A stretch of DNA of 64,000 bases from Alligator mississippiensis (GCF_030867095.1 NC_081827.1:212655310-212719309); one strand, 5' to 3'; shown: positions 22,760-35,832, counted from the stretch's first letter. Program-made: numbers and translations. Notes: generated by a model from the sequence alone, not told the origin.

Positions 22760-24126
22760 TTTTTAGAATAACTCCTATCAAGTCATGGCAGATGAGAAAA
22801 TAAAACACGGGTGGGAGGCTCAGAGTTGAAGCACTTTTTTTTTTGTAATTTATTTAAGGGCACCTGTTCAAGGGCAAGAGGCATTTCTTTTATTATGTAT
22901 TCTCTAACAAAGACAGAGCATCATCACAGTGTGTGTGCATTGTTCTGTATATCCTTATCCCAGATGAAACAATCTATTTCACATGTTTCTCCGCAAGCAG
23001 ATCAGAGCTTAGAACATGACAATTTTTTTCACATTTCTTAATGCACTACTGTAAGGTGCCCAAATACTACAGTCTGGAATGTGGTAGAAGAACCTATTTA
23101 GACTAGAAGAAAAAGTAGACTTTGGTACAGAGAAATGTTTTTCCCCCAACAAAACCTGGCATAAATACATTAATATACGTACTTCTTCGTGCATTAGTCC
23201 CATTCATGAATGACCTAAGAGAGCTTAATTTTGAGAAGCCATAACAATTTTTTTTTCAATTTTTTTGAAGTATCTTGAAATGCGTGCATCTGGGTATACT
23301 CTGGGATGAACTTTAAATCAGAAGAGCAAGGCACCGAGTATAATAAGAGAAAAAGGATGGATATGACAAAAGCAGCAAAGAACATGAATGAATGAAAATG
23401 ACATTTCTTACCCAGAGTGCAACTCCAGATAGGAAGCATCATATCTATCGAGATGGATTACATTGTCTCATGATGAAACACATGATTACAAGGAGAATTT
23501 AATTGCATTTAGTCTCCATTTGAAACTGGAACTTTGGCATTATTGTTGAAAAGCTAGCAGCCATCAAAACCCTGTCTAAACTAGGGCAAAAGTGAAACTG
23601 CATAAGTGATAGCAGATGGGGAAAAGTATGTGCATCATGCATAAGGCTGTCTACATGAGCCTTGCAGCCAAGTGGAATGACCAGTTTTAGCAACTTATGA
23701 TAAATTGTTGCTGTAACAAGTTGTAATAATATGCCCAGCCAATGGGGACTGTGTTACAAAAAGGTTGTTAATTGTTTTAATATTAAAACCTCAGGTTACA
23801 CTGATAATATACATATCACTGAAAGCTTCACCAGATTTTACCAGTAGGGTCAGATTTCTTTTGACTGCTGCTTCACCAAGACTTGGACAGGCTGGGTGAA
23901 CATGGCTTTGGCAGACTGAAGATGAGGCAGAGATGCATTCTGAATTACAAGGATCATTGATCAGGTATGACAGACCTGCAGTATTATTATATGATGAGTT
24001 CTGCATAACATATAGAAGGGCAGTGAAAGGAAAGGATAAAAATTTTCCCCAGGGAGAGAAATAAGGTAAAAAGGGCTAATACATCTCCCCAAATGGCAAT
24101 TCCTAGGGTAAAATTGTAGTTATTAA
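22760..24126. other. AT-rich non-coding stretch
   Basis: No gene or mobile element recognised; several short frames without resemblance. Confidence 0.4.
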
Positions 24127-27100
24127 AGTCATAGAGAAGTAGGGCTAGAAGGGACCTCCAGAGGTCATCTAGTCCAGTGTTTCTCAACCTGTGGGTTGTG
24201 ACCCAAAAGTGGGTCACAAGAATATTTGAAAGGGTTGCAAACAAATTTAAAAAATGGATTCTTCTTTAAAGGAGAAAAATGTGGGAAACCGTGGCTTTCC
24301 CTTGCAGGCTGGTAGAGTTCCAGGCTATGAGGGGCGACTTGGAGTCCGCCCTGCCCCATGCACTGTGGGGGCTGGAGCCTGGGGGTTGGGGGCAGCAGGA
24401 CGGGAGTGAGGGGAACTGGGTTGGGACTGGCTTTCTATGTTTACAAATGGGTCCTGGTACAAAAAAGGTTGACAGCCACTGATCTAGTCCAACCCCCTGC
24501 CTGAGGCAGGATCATCCCTATCCGAACCATCCCTTACAACCATAATCTAAACTCTACATAAGACTAACCTCAATCCTGACACAACATAGATTTAACACCC
24601 TAACCTGCCACAGGTAAAGCAGGGGAACCCTGGCAGCCAATGTCCTGCCTCTATAAACTGTTGTCAGTATATGCTCAGGAGGTCCTGAGCAGAGGACCAT
24701 GCCCCCTGCTACAAAGGAAGGTAAACCCCCCCACAGTCTGTACCAGTCTGAACATAGGATAAAATTATTTCCTGACCTGGAATATGGTGATCATCAGTCT
24801 GACCCTTAGTGGAGCTAGGAACCTCCAACTTTGCTCTTAGCAGGAGAATTGACATGCCCCAGTTGAAGTCCTCAGCCTTGACCGTAGCTAACACTCAGTG
24901 CCTCCGGGGAGGCTTAAAAACACGCTGACACATATAGTAGAAAAAGAAACATGGGGGGAGGGGAGAAAGCAACCAGCAAAGCCCAGAAGCATGGGATATA
25001 CCCATGGTAGAATATAGGCATAGCCATGCCTAGATCATCCCCGATGAGTGTCTGTCCAACCTCTTCTTGAACACCTTCAGTGATGGAGAGTCCATAACTC
25101 TCCTAGGCAGTCTATTCCACTGCTTCACTATTCTCACAGTCAATAAGTTTTTCTGGATATCCAATCTAAATTTAATTTGCTACAATTTCAGGCCATTTGT
25201 CCCGACAATCATGGTCCTTCTCCAAGGTCCTTCTCTCTGCAACAAGAGAGAAAAATTGTTTTCCATCTTCTTTATGGCAGTCCTTCAAGTATTTGAAGAT
25301 TGCTATCATGTCCCCTCTTAAGTGTCTTTTCTGCAAGCTGAACATGCCTAGCTCCTTCAGCCTCTCCTTGTACAACTTGCTTTCCAAGGTCTTTATTATC
25401 TTTGCCCACCTCTGGACCCTCTGTAACTTTTTCATATCCTTTTTAAAATGTGAAGCTCAAAACTGTGCACACTACTTCAGAAGAGGCCTAACCAGTGCTG
25501 AGTGGAGATATCACCTCATATGTCTTGCATCAAAAACTTCTATTGATGTAGGCCAAAACCACATTTGCCTTTGTGCAGCTGCATCACACTACAGACTCAT
25601 AATGAGTCTGCAGTCTACCAAGACTCCCAAGTCCTTTTCCATAAAGTTGCCATCCAGCCAAATGTCATCCATTTTGTATTTATGTTTTTGATTATTCTTT
25701 CCGAGGTATAGCACTTTGCATTTTTCTGCACTGAACTTCATCCTGTTATCTCTAGCCCAAGTTTCTAGTCTGTCAAAATCTTTCTAAATTGCACTCACAT
25801 CTTCCAACATGTTCACAGTCCTTCCTAGTTTCATGTGATCTGCAAACTTGCTCAAGAAGCTTTCTATGCCAGCATCCAAATCATTAATAAACACATTGAA
25901 CAGCACCGGGCCTAGGTTGGGCCCCTGTGGGACTTCACTCAAAGCCTCCTGCCCTTCTGGCATGGACTTGTTAATAATTACCTTTTGCTTGCGACTATCA
26001 ATCCACTTTGTACTAGTTTTATCCAGCCCACATTTCTACAATTTGCTTATGAAAAGATCATGTGGGGCCTTGTCAAAAGCCTTGCTGAAGTCTAGCTACA
26101 CTATATCCACAGCATTTTCTTCATCCACCCAAGTAGTTATTTTGTGAAAGAAGGAGATCAAGTTTGTTTAAAATGATTTGTTTTTCATTAATCCAAGCTG
26201 GCTGCTTGTGATCAGCCTTTCCTCCTCTGATGCTTACAATTGGCTTTCCTTAGGATATGCTTCAGTAACTTCCCAGATATTGAGGTGTGGCTAACTGGTA
26301 TCCCAGGTCCTTCTTCTTGCCTTCTTTTAAAAGAGGGCCACTATGTTGGTCCTTTTCCATTCCTCTGGTACCTGGTCCATCTCTCACAACTTTATCAATA
26401 TTGTTGCCAAAGGCTCCAAGATTTCCTCTGCCAGTTCCTTCAAGACCCTGGGATGAAGCTCATCTGGCCCTGCTGACTTGAATTCATTCAGACTCAATGA
26501 AAGCTCACTGACCATCTCACTTGTTCCCCTCAGCTTGCCCTCTTCCTTATCCAGATAATTCCTATTAGGTGTTTGGCTACAGTTTAATTTTTTGTGAAGA
26601 CTGAGGCAAAGTACCTGTTGAGTAGCTCTGCCTTCTTTGTATCTTCAGCTAGGAGTTCCCCCTGGCTCACAGGGACCCACAGTTTCCTTGGTCCTTCTTT
26701 TCTGGCCAATGTACTTATAGAAGTTCTTCTTCTTATCCTTAACCTCCTTTGCCAGGTGCAACTTATTGTTCATCTTTACCTTCCTGATTTTGTACCTGCA
26801 GATTCTTGCTATTTCCTGGTATGTTTTCTTGGTAATCTGCCCATTCTTCCATTGCCCATTGCCTGTATTCTTTCCTTTTGCATTTGAGGCATTTTAGAAG
26901 TTCCTTGTGCAGCTACACTAGTCTCCCTTGTGTGTATCCCTTGATGTTCACATTCCAATCACAGGGGCTGTCCCACCAGGTCTCAGTGATGCCTATCAGA
27001 TCGTAGTTTTTTCAAAGGCTGTCCAACTCATCTTGTTTATTCCCCATACTTCTTGCATTTGCGTACATGAATCAGTAGTATTTTGCATTTTGACGTCTTC

Positions 27101-27180
27101 TCCTCACTTCCCTTTTTTGCCACTTGTTGCAGTCCTGTAACTCTCTGGCCCTTTCCCAGAGTGAGTTGCTTCTTCAAGTC
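24127..27180 (-). mobile_element. CR1 LINE, about 3 kb, degraded, split by a hAT element
   Basis: The minus-strand CR1 3' end is at about 24127. Going right, the sequence reads back through the ORF2 C-terminus (minus frame 25435-25172 with LQRVQRWAK, YKERLKELGMFSL and LRGDMIAIFKYL), the reverse transcriptase core (around 25850-26130), and part of the endonuclease (26930-27080). Stops and frameshifts are frequent, so it is older than the copies at 1-3078 and 53947. Spacing suggests an internal deletion near 26880-26930. The hAT at 24175-24481 interrupts its 3' UTR. Confidence 0.85.
24175..24481. mobile_element. Non-autonomous hAT transposon (307 bp) inside the CR1
   Basis: Ends CAGTGTTTCTCAACC and GGTTGACAGCCACTG are flanked by a perfect 8-bp duplication ATCTAGTC (24167-24174, 24482-24489). 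Removing the element and one copy of the duplication would rejoin the CR1 3' UTR phrase, which fixes the insertion order. Confidence 0.92.
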
Positions 27181-29083
27181 CTTTCTCCACTGCACTGTGC
27201 GCTATGCGGGTGTTGCCACAGACCTCAATAGGGTTAGAATTTCTCTCCTATAGTGCAGATCTGCTGCCAGTGTCAGGAAAGCAAATGTAGAGCTTCTGCC
27301 AATATATTGTCACTGAAGAGGGAAAATAACAAGCAACATCCATGGCCATTAATAGGTGCTTTAGGCACCAAATAAAGCAATCCATGAATTTTGTTTGCCA
27401 ACTTGCTGATTGAGTTTAATGTTAATTTCATCATACTCTAATGTTGTAGAAGTGAGAGGAATTACAGGTGTTTGGGGGATTGTGGATATCAGTTATTTTA
27501 TTAGTACTCTTTTGGAAACTCATCACAGTATTTCAGGTGATGCTGTTCTTTTTTTTCTATGAATAAGCATACATATTCAGCAAACTTTTTGAAGCTCTTC
27601 AAAGTCTTTCCTTGTCTTTTTCTATGCAGCCATTTTTCTCTGATCCTCCAGCCCTGAGCTGCATTCTTCAAGTCTTGGTTTTTGAAAACCAAGTATTGTT
27701 GTGCACACATTTCTGTGTGGCATTCTCCACCAAGTGAAAACAAAGGAAAAACTCCTTGAAATATTACCGCAGGTGAGATTAATGCTCTTTCCTTTTAATG
27801 TGTCTGTTTGAAGAGATTCATATATAACCTTTACTAGCAATATGGCTCCTTGGCAAGTTTTATGTGAAAGAACTAATAAATGAGGTTAGAATGCATAGTA
27901 GCATCCTACTACTTCCATAGATAACTGTTACAAGTAGTCCAAATTAAATTCATCCCCTCTCTGCAAAATTGGATCCTTATTTTGTGTCTCTCATTGCTCC
28001 TCTCAGCTGAATTATTGATAGGGAAGCACTTGCTTTTCTTTTCAGAATACTGTCTGGGTGCTTATAGCCACAGCAATGCAGTTCACCTCCCGCTGAACTC
28101 CTCCAGCTCTGGCAATAACAGCTATAATCGGTGTTTCAGTGCATTGTGTTATGTTTCCTTCCAAATTATGGAGAATCCGACACATCAGTCTTCACTTTTC
28201 CTGGCCTGTATTTGATTATAAAGTTGAAATCGGATGGCTCTGATACCGACTAGTGCCCTCTAGCATTGATCTTGGCAGTGATTATTCTCTACATTAGGGA
28301 ATAGTTATGTCACTGTAAATGATGAAATAAAGCTCATAATAAAGCTAGCCTCTGAACTGCTTTGTAATGATCCACTTTAAGAACATTAAGCTTTCCTAGG
28401 TACAAATGGAAATTCTCTTACCCATCTCATGAAGGGATACGTCTTCTCTTTTATTGTAGTTGAGAAAGCTAGAAGAGGGAAGAAAGGAGTACTGGATAAC
28501 TTCCCAAAATATAGCCAAAAGCAGTTAAATATTAAGTCACAAAGAGATGGGGTAGTAGAACAAGATGGCAGCAGCAAAGAGTCCTGAAGCAAAACTGGAG
28601 GTTTTATTCAATAACAGGCAAAACTTGTCCCTGGTGTAATTTAATTTAATGGAAATCTCAGAGAGATTAATATTGGGATCTTGAAACTTTTCGATGTATC
28701 TTTGAATCCTAGAATACCTCACGTCTTCTGTATTTGTTTTTTTGTGGGGTATTCAATAGTGGCATCCTTGTTTAATATTTCTGATATAAACAGGCATTGT
28801 CTTCAGTGGTATGCCCCTGAAATGCGTTATGTATTGCAGTAGCTTTTTCATAAGTTTTTGGTGGTTGCATAGTTAGAGTATGGTTGTCTAATGTATGAAC
28901 CATTGTGCTAGATTCATCCCTGGCATAAATCTGTCAGAAGGTAGAATAGATTTTTACCTTATACATCTGTAAGACCACAGTTAGAATCTCAGATACCTCA
29001 TTACCAGAATGGTGTCAACAAATCTGAGCTCAGAGAAGAACCAAAAAGAGACTGAAATTCAAGGCCTGTGAAAAGGACACATA
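27181..29083. other. Non-coding, apparently unique
   Basis: AT-rich sequence. Minus-strand frames at 27501-27840 are open but match no family I recognise. No mobile-element ends seen. Confidence 0.4.
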
Positions 29084-29606
29084 GGCCATTTGTACAAGCC
29101 ACAGGGGTTTACTTCAGTTAAATTCTGCGGCAGCAGCAGTGCCCCCCAGGCAGCACTTGCCCACAGGCACCAGCCTGGGCAGTCCCAGGGGGCATGGCAG
29201 CTATGGAGGGAAGCACCGGGCCCCCACGCAGCTCAGGCAGGCAGGCAGACTCCAGGGAGAAAAAAAATAGATCAGGCTTACTGCTTTTTTTTTTTTCCTT
29301 CAGTGGTGCCTTCCTGCACGGGCTGCCGCTGGGGTGCCTGCATGGGCTGCCTGCACAGCCTGAGTTGCATGGGGCTCAGTGCTTCCTTCCACAGCTGTAA
29401 GGTAGCAAATTAAAACACCTTGGACATGTTTTATTTTACTGTGTCCCAAAGTCACGCAACGCGCATTATGCCGCCAACATATGTAAACAGTCACGCCATT
29501 AAAACGCATTATGCCGCTGACATGTGTAAACAGCTGCACCATTAAAGTGGTGCAAAAAGGCATTAAGCCACTTTAAAGGCCAATTTTGTAGCGTGTACAA
29601 GTGGCC
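29084..29606. mobile_element. Small inverted-repeat DNA transposon (523 bp)
   Basis: The ends GGCCATTTGTACAAGC and GCGTGTACAAGTGGCC are inverted repeats, with ATA on both sides (29081-29083, 29607-29609). A 3-bp duplication would fit a PIF/Harbinger-like element, but that class normally uses TWA, so the class is uncertain. A 43-bp tandem dimer lies at about 29463-29547. Confidence 0.6.
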
Positions 29607-29857
29607 ATAGGTATTGTTTGACTACAGGGCACCTAAAAAGGGAATGTAGAAGTGTGGTCTAACATAGCTTTACATTAATGGAGTAAACTCAAGAAGAGGT
29701 TTGTAGAGATGAAACCTTATTTTGCAGATGAGTTATCGCTGAAAGTAATGGGATAAAAGTAAAAACATTAACAATAGCAGACTATCAGGAAATAGTTGTA
29801 ATGATAGTGTTTGTTTCAGATACAGAATAATCTCCTGAATGAATGAGTGTAGGCCCC

Positions 29858-30994
29858 TGTAACAGGGAACCCTAGCCCTGTCACCAGAAGACAGGTCTGC
29901 CCCTTTAAGGCCAGAACTTTCTGGGCATGGGGTGCTGGTAAGGAGGGGGTTAAATGTTGAGCCTGGCCAGCTAGCCAGCTGACCAGAAGGGGCAGGCCAG
30001 GACTATAAAAACCCTGGGCAGAGTGGCAGTAAGACTGAGTGGCCAAAGGGGATGGAGTGTATTCTGGAACTTCATGGAGAGGCTTGGTGAGTGGTCTAAA
30101 GGCTGGAGGGGGGGGAACTACGGAAGCCCCTGGAGAGATGGCAGCCGCCCCAGAGTAAGGACTGTAGCTGACGGTGGGGAGCTGAAGCATGAACCCTGTG
30201 TAAATGTAAGCTGGCATGCTGCTTTCCTTAATCACATTTGTTTTGGTGGCAGTTATTGCCCACGGATGGGACTGTTTATTTTTCTTTTGGTTATTGAATA
30301 ACACTGGTGGTTTGGGTGAGGCTATTAGGGGAAGGAGGAGGCCTCATTTGGGGGCCAACTACAGAGTAGGAACCCCGGTGCCAGTGAGGGCGCAGCTTGT
30401 TGGGGGCACAGACCCCTGGTGCCAGCGAGGGTGTGGCTTTTGGGGGTACACAGGCCCCGGTGCCAGTGGGGGTGCAGGATTTTGGGGTGCACTGACCCTG
30501 GTGCCAGAAAGGGGCAATTTTAAAAGGCTGGGGTGGTCTGGTGCACCTGGGGGCAATTTTACTTATTTTTTTCCTTCTTTTGTGGACTGGGGTGGTGTGA
30601 GTTCAGGGCCATTCCCTGGATTTGAACTTGCGGCCCCCTGGCTGTGGGCCAGTGGATGGGCCTCCGGGCCAGGCTCCAGATTAGAGCAGGGAAGAGGGCC
30701 ACGAGCCTCAAGGCACCGAAAAAGGCCTCAGAGTTGAACCCTGTGTTGTAGTTTAGATGGGGAGGCCTAGCTAGAGAAAGACCAGGGTCAAGGCCCGTGG
30801 AGGCAAAAGGTCCTAACATACAAAATACAATAGGCAGTCTCCCGCTCACAAGAACATCAGCATAATAATTTCCATCAAGACGCGACAGGCGAGTAGAGAG
30901 CGGGACATAAAAACGTTAAAGAAGACTCCAAGGGCGCCCCATGTAAGGCACGGATTAACAAGGTAGATGGCGCTGGGGAAAGCGACCTGTTACA
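29858..30994 (+). mobile_element. Solo LTR (1137 bp) of an endogenous retrovirus-like element
   Basis: It begins TGTAACAGGG and ends CCTGTTACA, flanked by a perfect 5-bp duplication GCCCC (29853-29857, 30995-30999). A TATAAAAA box is at 30004-30011. The part after about 30300 carries a minisatellite with period 41. I see no primer-binding site or internal genes, so the provirus was reduced by recombination between its LTRs. It is related to the LTR at 21674-22636. Confidence 0.85.
30374..30520 (+). repeat. 41-bp minisatellite within the LTR
   Basis: The motif GGTGCCAG recurs at 30377, 30418, 30459 and 30500, exactly 41 bp apart each time, with diverged spacers. Confidence 0.85.
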
Positions 30995-30999
30995 GCCCC

Positions 31000-31656
31000 T
31001 TACTTGGGATTACACTAACTGGTAGAAACTACGTTATGAAAAACCGTGCACAAGTCAAGGGATGGAAGGGGTGACCTACAAATCTGTTCTGTGTCTCTAA
31101 TTAATTGTTCTGATTATTGACACATCATATCTGACTTTTTTTTTTTAAGGCTACTATGAAACACTGCTAGACAGCCATCAGGAAGATTAGAAACTCAAGA
31201 TGAATGAGTCTCTCTTGCCCTTTGAGCCTCTTTTATTAGGTGCTGGTAAAAGTCAGTGTCATTTCTGTATGCTGTAATGTGTCTAATATCTACTCTTGCT
31301 CTCGTAGGTAGGTATGCAATTTGAATCCTTGGCTTATGACCTTATTTACAGATTCTCTAGCTCAATATGAATTATCCTTTCACTACAGTTTGCAAGACTA
31401 AATTCACTTGAATTGCAAAATCGCTGTTTGCAGCTCTCCTACCAAAAAGCATTATTGTAATTCAAGGTTGCAGTAAAACAGGTAAGGTGGGGATTAATGG
31501 GCTGGATGGCTTCTTGCATTTGTTTTGGACAGATGGAAAAGGAAAAAAGTCTTCTCTGTAATCAGACACCAAATAACCAAGGTTTGTTGTTTATATAATC
31601 TTTAGATTTTGCACCGCTTAGTTGTTTTCTACTTGGCTGAACTCATTCATCCTTCA
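31000..31656. other. Non-coding, no recognisable element
   Basis: AT-rich sequence without gene or transposon signals. Confidence 0.4.
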
Positions 31657-31664
31657 TTCTAAGG

Positions 31665-31890
31665 CAGAGGTAGGCAACCCTCAGCATAGGTGCCAGAGCG
31701 TAGCATGTGAAGGCATTTTGTTTGGCAAGCAAGCCTCAGGTGGATGGCAGGGAAGGGCTGGGGCTGTGCTTCCACAAGAAGGATCAGGTTTCTTGCAGCA
31801 TCTCTGCTGTCCACCCCGGCATGCCAACATTTTACAAGTCGAGGTTGCAGGTGTTTTTGACACTCTGCCCAAAAACGTTGCCAACCCCTG
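31665..31890. mobile_element. Non-autonomous hAT transposon (226 bp)
   Basis: The ends CAGAGGTAGGCAACCC and GTTGCCAACCCCTG are flanked by a perfect 8-bp duplication TTCTAAGG (31657-31664, 31891-31898). Confidence 0.92.
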
Positions 31891-32084
31891 TTCTAAGGCA
31901 AGCTTGGGAGAGTAATGGGACACGTATTTAATCATTGTCATCAGTATACATCTTTTCAGCTCCCTTTGCATCTCTCAGCACCATCCTCTCTCCTTTCTAT
32001 CCCCCACTTCCCTGTCTTTTGTATTCAAATCACTCTCTCTATTTGATAGCCTACTTTGTGCAGGTCCTTTCCTAGAATCTGACA

Positions 32085-32170
32085 ATGTGAGCTATTGTTC
32101 ATGAAAGCCTATGCATCTCTGATTCAGTTAGTCTGTAAATGCAACTCTACCTTGCCTTCTGACATCAGCA
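32085..32170. repeat. SINE-like dispersed repeat fragment
   Basis: The phrases GTTCATGAAAGCCTATGC and GATTCAGTTAGTCTGTAAA match a dispersed repeat type I associate with crocodilian and turtle genomes. The call is from memory of its appearance only. Confidence 0.4.
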
Positions 32171-32227
32171 TGCTAGGTAGAGATGAAGATAGAGGCAAAT
32201 GATTCCCATTTCTACAACAAACTAGAG

Positions 32228-33161
32228 CAGTGGTTGTCAACTGGGAATATGCATACCCCTAGGGGTACTTCAAAAAAGTCATAGGGAGTATGCAGAACTG
32301 ATGTGGCCGATAATGTGGCCAATAAATGCCGTGTACGCATATGCAGCCACAGTGTAGTATGCAGGCGGCCAGGAGTGGAGCCTGGCAGCATAGAGAGCAG
32401 CTGGGTCTGGCTGGTAAGTCTGTTGTGAGGGAAGGGACATGCGGGGTGGGGGTTGGGGGGCATATCAAGGCCCCAGTGGTGGAGGAGGGAGTGGGGCTAG
32501 GGCAGGGGCAGGGGCTGCCCAGTTGGGGTGGGGCACAGAACTGAGCCACACAGGTATGGGGGTGGCTTCTGCCACTATTCACACCCCTGAGAGGCATGGG
32601 GGAGAGGTGTGTGCCCCTGCATCTGTGCATAGGACAAGAGCAGGCTGCTGCTGCAAGCTGGGGCTGGGGCAGTGCTGGGCTGTTCCCAGTAGGGGTGTTG
32701 GGGTGAGTGGTGTTGGAGTGGCTGGGGGGCTATTCTGGAGTGGCTGCAGCCCCTCCTGTAGCCCGTCTCCCAGTGCCGCTGCTGCCTGCCCCAAGCACAA
32801 CCTGGCCCAGACCCAGCAGGGAGCAACCCAGTGAACCTCCGGCCCCAGCCTGCAGTGGCAGCCTGCCCCACCCCTCACAGATCTGGGGGCACACGCCCCC
32901 TATACCTTCCCAGGGTGCGTGCAGCAGCGGAAGCTGCCCCCTGCCCATGGCCTCCAGATGAGCTGCTCACAGCTCCATCCCATGCTTCGCCCTGGCTGTG
33001 CAGTGCCTACCCCTGCTCCAGCCTTGACCCCCTCTCTCACCATGGGGGCCTCCATCTGCCCCCCCTGCCCCTTTAAAAACAAGAAAAAAATATAAAGTGT
33101 TACATGAGCTGGAACTTTGAAACAGGAGGGGTACACATGTTAAAAAGGTTGAAAACCCCTG
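32228..33161. mobile_element. Non-autonomous hAT transposon (934 bp)
   Basis: The ends CAGTGGTTGTCAACTGGG and AAAGGTTGAAAACCCCTG are flanked by a perfect 8-bp duplication AACTAGAG (32220-32227, 33162-33169). The GC-rich interior has many compositional open frames on both strands and no transposase. Confidence 0.92.
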
Positions 33162-33169
33162 AACTAGAG

Positions 33170-35520
33170 AATAAGTCACAGGTCCCCCACTTCTTCCTCT
33201 TCTGCTGCCCTCCCCCCCACCCCATGTGTTGTTTGTTTGTTTTGTTTTTTTCTCTATGAGGCTTTTGTCCTCCAGGGAAAGTTATTCCTAAATGCCACCC
33301 AGACTGTTGTTGAGAAGTAGATAGGAATACATGGAAAGGAGGAATACAATAACTATTCAAAGAAGCAAGCTTTAAGTTAGATGTGGGCTGTGTACAATTC
33401 TCCTCTGAAGTATTGCATTTTTTTCTCAGCTACTGCTATTCAGAAACAGCAAAGTAAGATGGATGTAGTCCCGATGAATGCATTTTGCAGTTTTTGCTGA
33501 TGAATGAGATCCAGGAACAGTCATTGAGAATACATGTTGGTGAAAAACTGGGAGAAACAAATGTTTTTCCCAGGATGCCACTTACACTACATTTACTCTA
33601 ATCCCAGAGGGGGAGAGGCTGAGAGCCCAAAATCCAGTCCCAGTTTTAGCTGGTCAAACATGAAACCGTTCTAAATGTTTATACATCCATTCCACCCAGA
33701 AAAACATGAATTTACATGCAGAGGTTTTAATTTTGATCATCTGTTAATTTAGATGAACAAATACGTACTTTGTACTTCCTCTAATATTTATTAGAATGCC
33801 TTTTTTGTTTAAAAGGTATGAAGGAGTTCCCATCTCTTTCTTACCTTTTTAAACAAGGTTGAAAATAAGCCTACATTCTAGACCAATAACCTGGTCCAGG
33901 AAAGTGAAATCTAATTACTGGCATCCATCAGAGAAGATACTGATAAACACTCTTATTTAAAAAATCTTGGGTGCAGTCATGAGTCTACCAAAGACTGGAA
34001 ATTAAATCTGGTTTCCTTCTGTCACAATATGACAGAAACAGGCAGCCTGCTTTCCTCTCCTGCTACTTTGCTAAATTCCTTCTTTGCTAGCACACCATCA
34101 GCCGGGCCTAACACTAGCTTCCAGGAAATCCACAGAAAACTAAACAATACATATTTGCAAAAAACTGGATTGGGCAAATTTGAAGACCAGATTGTTCTTG
34201 GGTAAGTTCCCTTTGGTTTTTCTGTTTGTGTCCATATATCTCATGTTTTGAATTAGAAGTCCTGTGTTGACTGTTTTGTTGTCTCACTGTATCCCACCAA
34301 ATGTATGTCTAGAATGAAAGCCCAAATAGCAAGGAATTAGTCTTTTCTGGGGGTTGAGCTATGGTGTCAGTGTTAACTGGAAAGCCTGTCGTTACAGCAT
34401 TTTTCTAAACTACTACAAACTCATTCTCAAAATATTGCCATTTTAGAGTTATAGGGAACTAATTCTAAAAAATATTCCTTAAAAATGACAAGGTTCTTTG
34501 GGTGAATCTGATCCTTAGAGCAACATGGCTACAACCTACACTTCTTTAAAAATGTTAATAGACTAGACTTTCATGCTCAGATAATTTAAAAAATGTGCTT
34601 TTGGCAATCATGGAAAATGGATGAGAGAGAAAGTTTTGGAACTTAAAAAAATTAAAAAAAAAAAAAAGTAAATGGTCTTAGATGAGAAAAAGCCATCCCT
34701 GAGGGGGCTTATCACTAGCTGTCATGATGAAAGTGTCAGCTTCTCAACCTTCACACTTTGTGCTCATGGGGGGGGGGGTGTATATGGATGGATACCAGTA
34801 ACAGTGATACCCCAGACTACTATGTATAAATGTTGAAACTTCCTGGTGAGAACATGTTAAACAGAAGAGAAGAGCTCTCATGTGATTTATGGTATCATCA
34901 TAACCCTGAGGTATTGACCCAGTCTCATTCATAGTTTTCCTTTGGATTTCTTTTTTTTTTATATATAGTTAAAGTATAAGCTATTTTTCTTGTTAAAGTC
35001 TTATCTTAAATATATTTACTGGTATCCCTTTTAGGTTGTTTTCTATTTAGATAAACCCAAATAAGCATATAAACTATAAAGTCAAAATATTTGTACTGTC
35101 CTAGTTATATAAAAACATCTCTTTAAATGCATTTGATTTCAGAGCCCATGTTAAATGAAACTTCTGAGCAATGGAATTGTGCTTTAAAGACAGTTTAAAT
35201 AATCAGGAACACAATTTTGTTTAGTTGGTTTGAACACTGTGATATAACTTCCTTATGGCTGATTATTTCCATCAGTGTGACATTGTCAGTTCCTCACTTA
35301 AGTTGAAGAGCACTCATGTCAACAAAATACAGTGAATTGTATATGAGACAGCTCTGAAAATTGTAGACATGAAAGGTGGCAGAAAAAGGATTTAAAAAAT
35401 AGCAGTTTTAAAATAAATTGATTTTGATTTTTAGAGATCTCTTTCTAGTTCTTTAGCAACACATTTTATATAGTTTGACAGGAAAGTAAGGTGAATGATT
35501 AGTACTACTTTACTTCCTTA
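33170..35520. other. Mostly unique AT-rich non-coding DNA
   Basis: No gene seen. A short dispersed-repeat fragment at 34491-34545 is related in reverse orientation to the repeat at 35530-35610. A G10 run lies near 34769-34778. Confidence 0.4.
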
Positions 35521-35529
35521 ATTGTTTAC

Positions 35530-35660
35530 TGGATTTTTGGTTGTAGCTGTGTTGGTCTAAAGACATCATCAGGCAGGGTTCTTTGAGTAGATGTGATATC
35601 TTTTATTAGACCAAAATAAATGATATCACATCTACTCAAAGAACCTCACCTGCCTAATTA
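35530..35660. repeat. SINE-like repeat with a perfect 24-bp foldback
   Basis: The left part (TTGTAGCTGTGTTGGTCTAA) is a dispersed repeat also present inverted at 34505-34540. Arms 35577-35600 and 35622-35645 are perfect inverted copies of 24 bp around a 21-bp loop, which would form a strong hairpin. Confidence 0.75.
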
Positions 35661-35832
35661 TTTGCAACATTTCATACTTTACATATTTTTCTACTTGTTT
35701 CATTTACACACAAATGCTACCATTTTTTTCATATCAGCACAGCTAAAGAAGTACAAGTTCCTCTGTGGTGATGCTTTTATAGAAATCATCCAAATACAGG
35801 ACAGAAAGTGACCTTAGGGTCACCATCAAATT

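Noticed and set aside
32259-32961. Six overlapping open frames
   Set aside because: Interior of the 32228-33161 hAT element; compositional.
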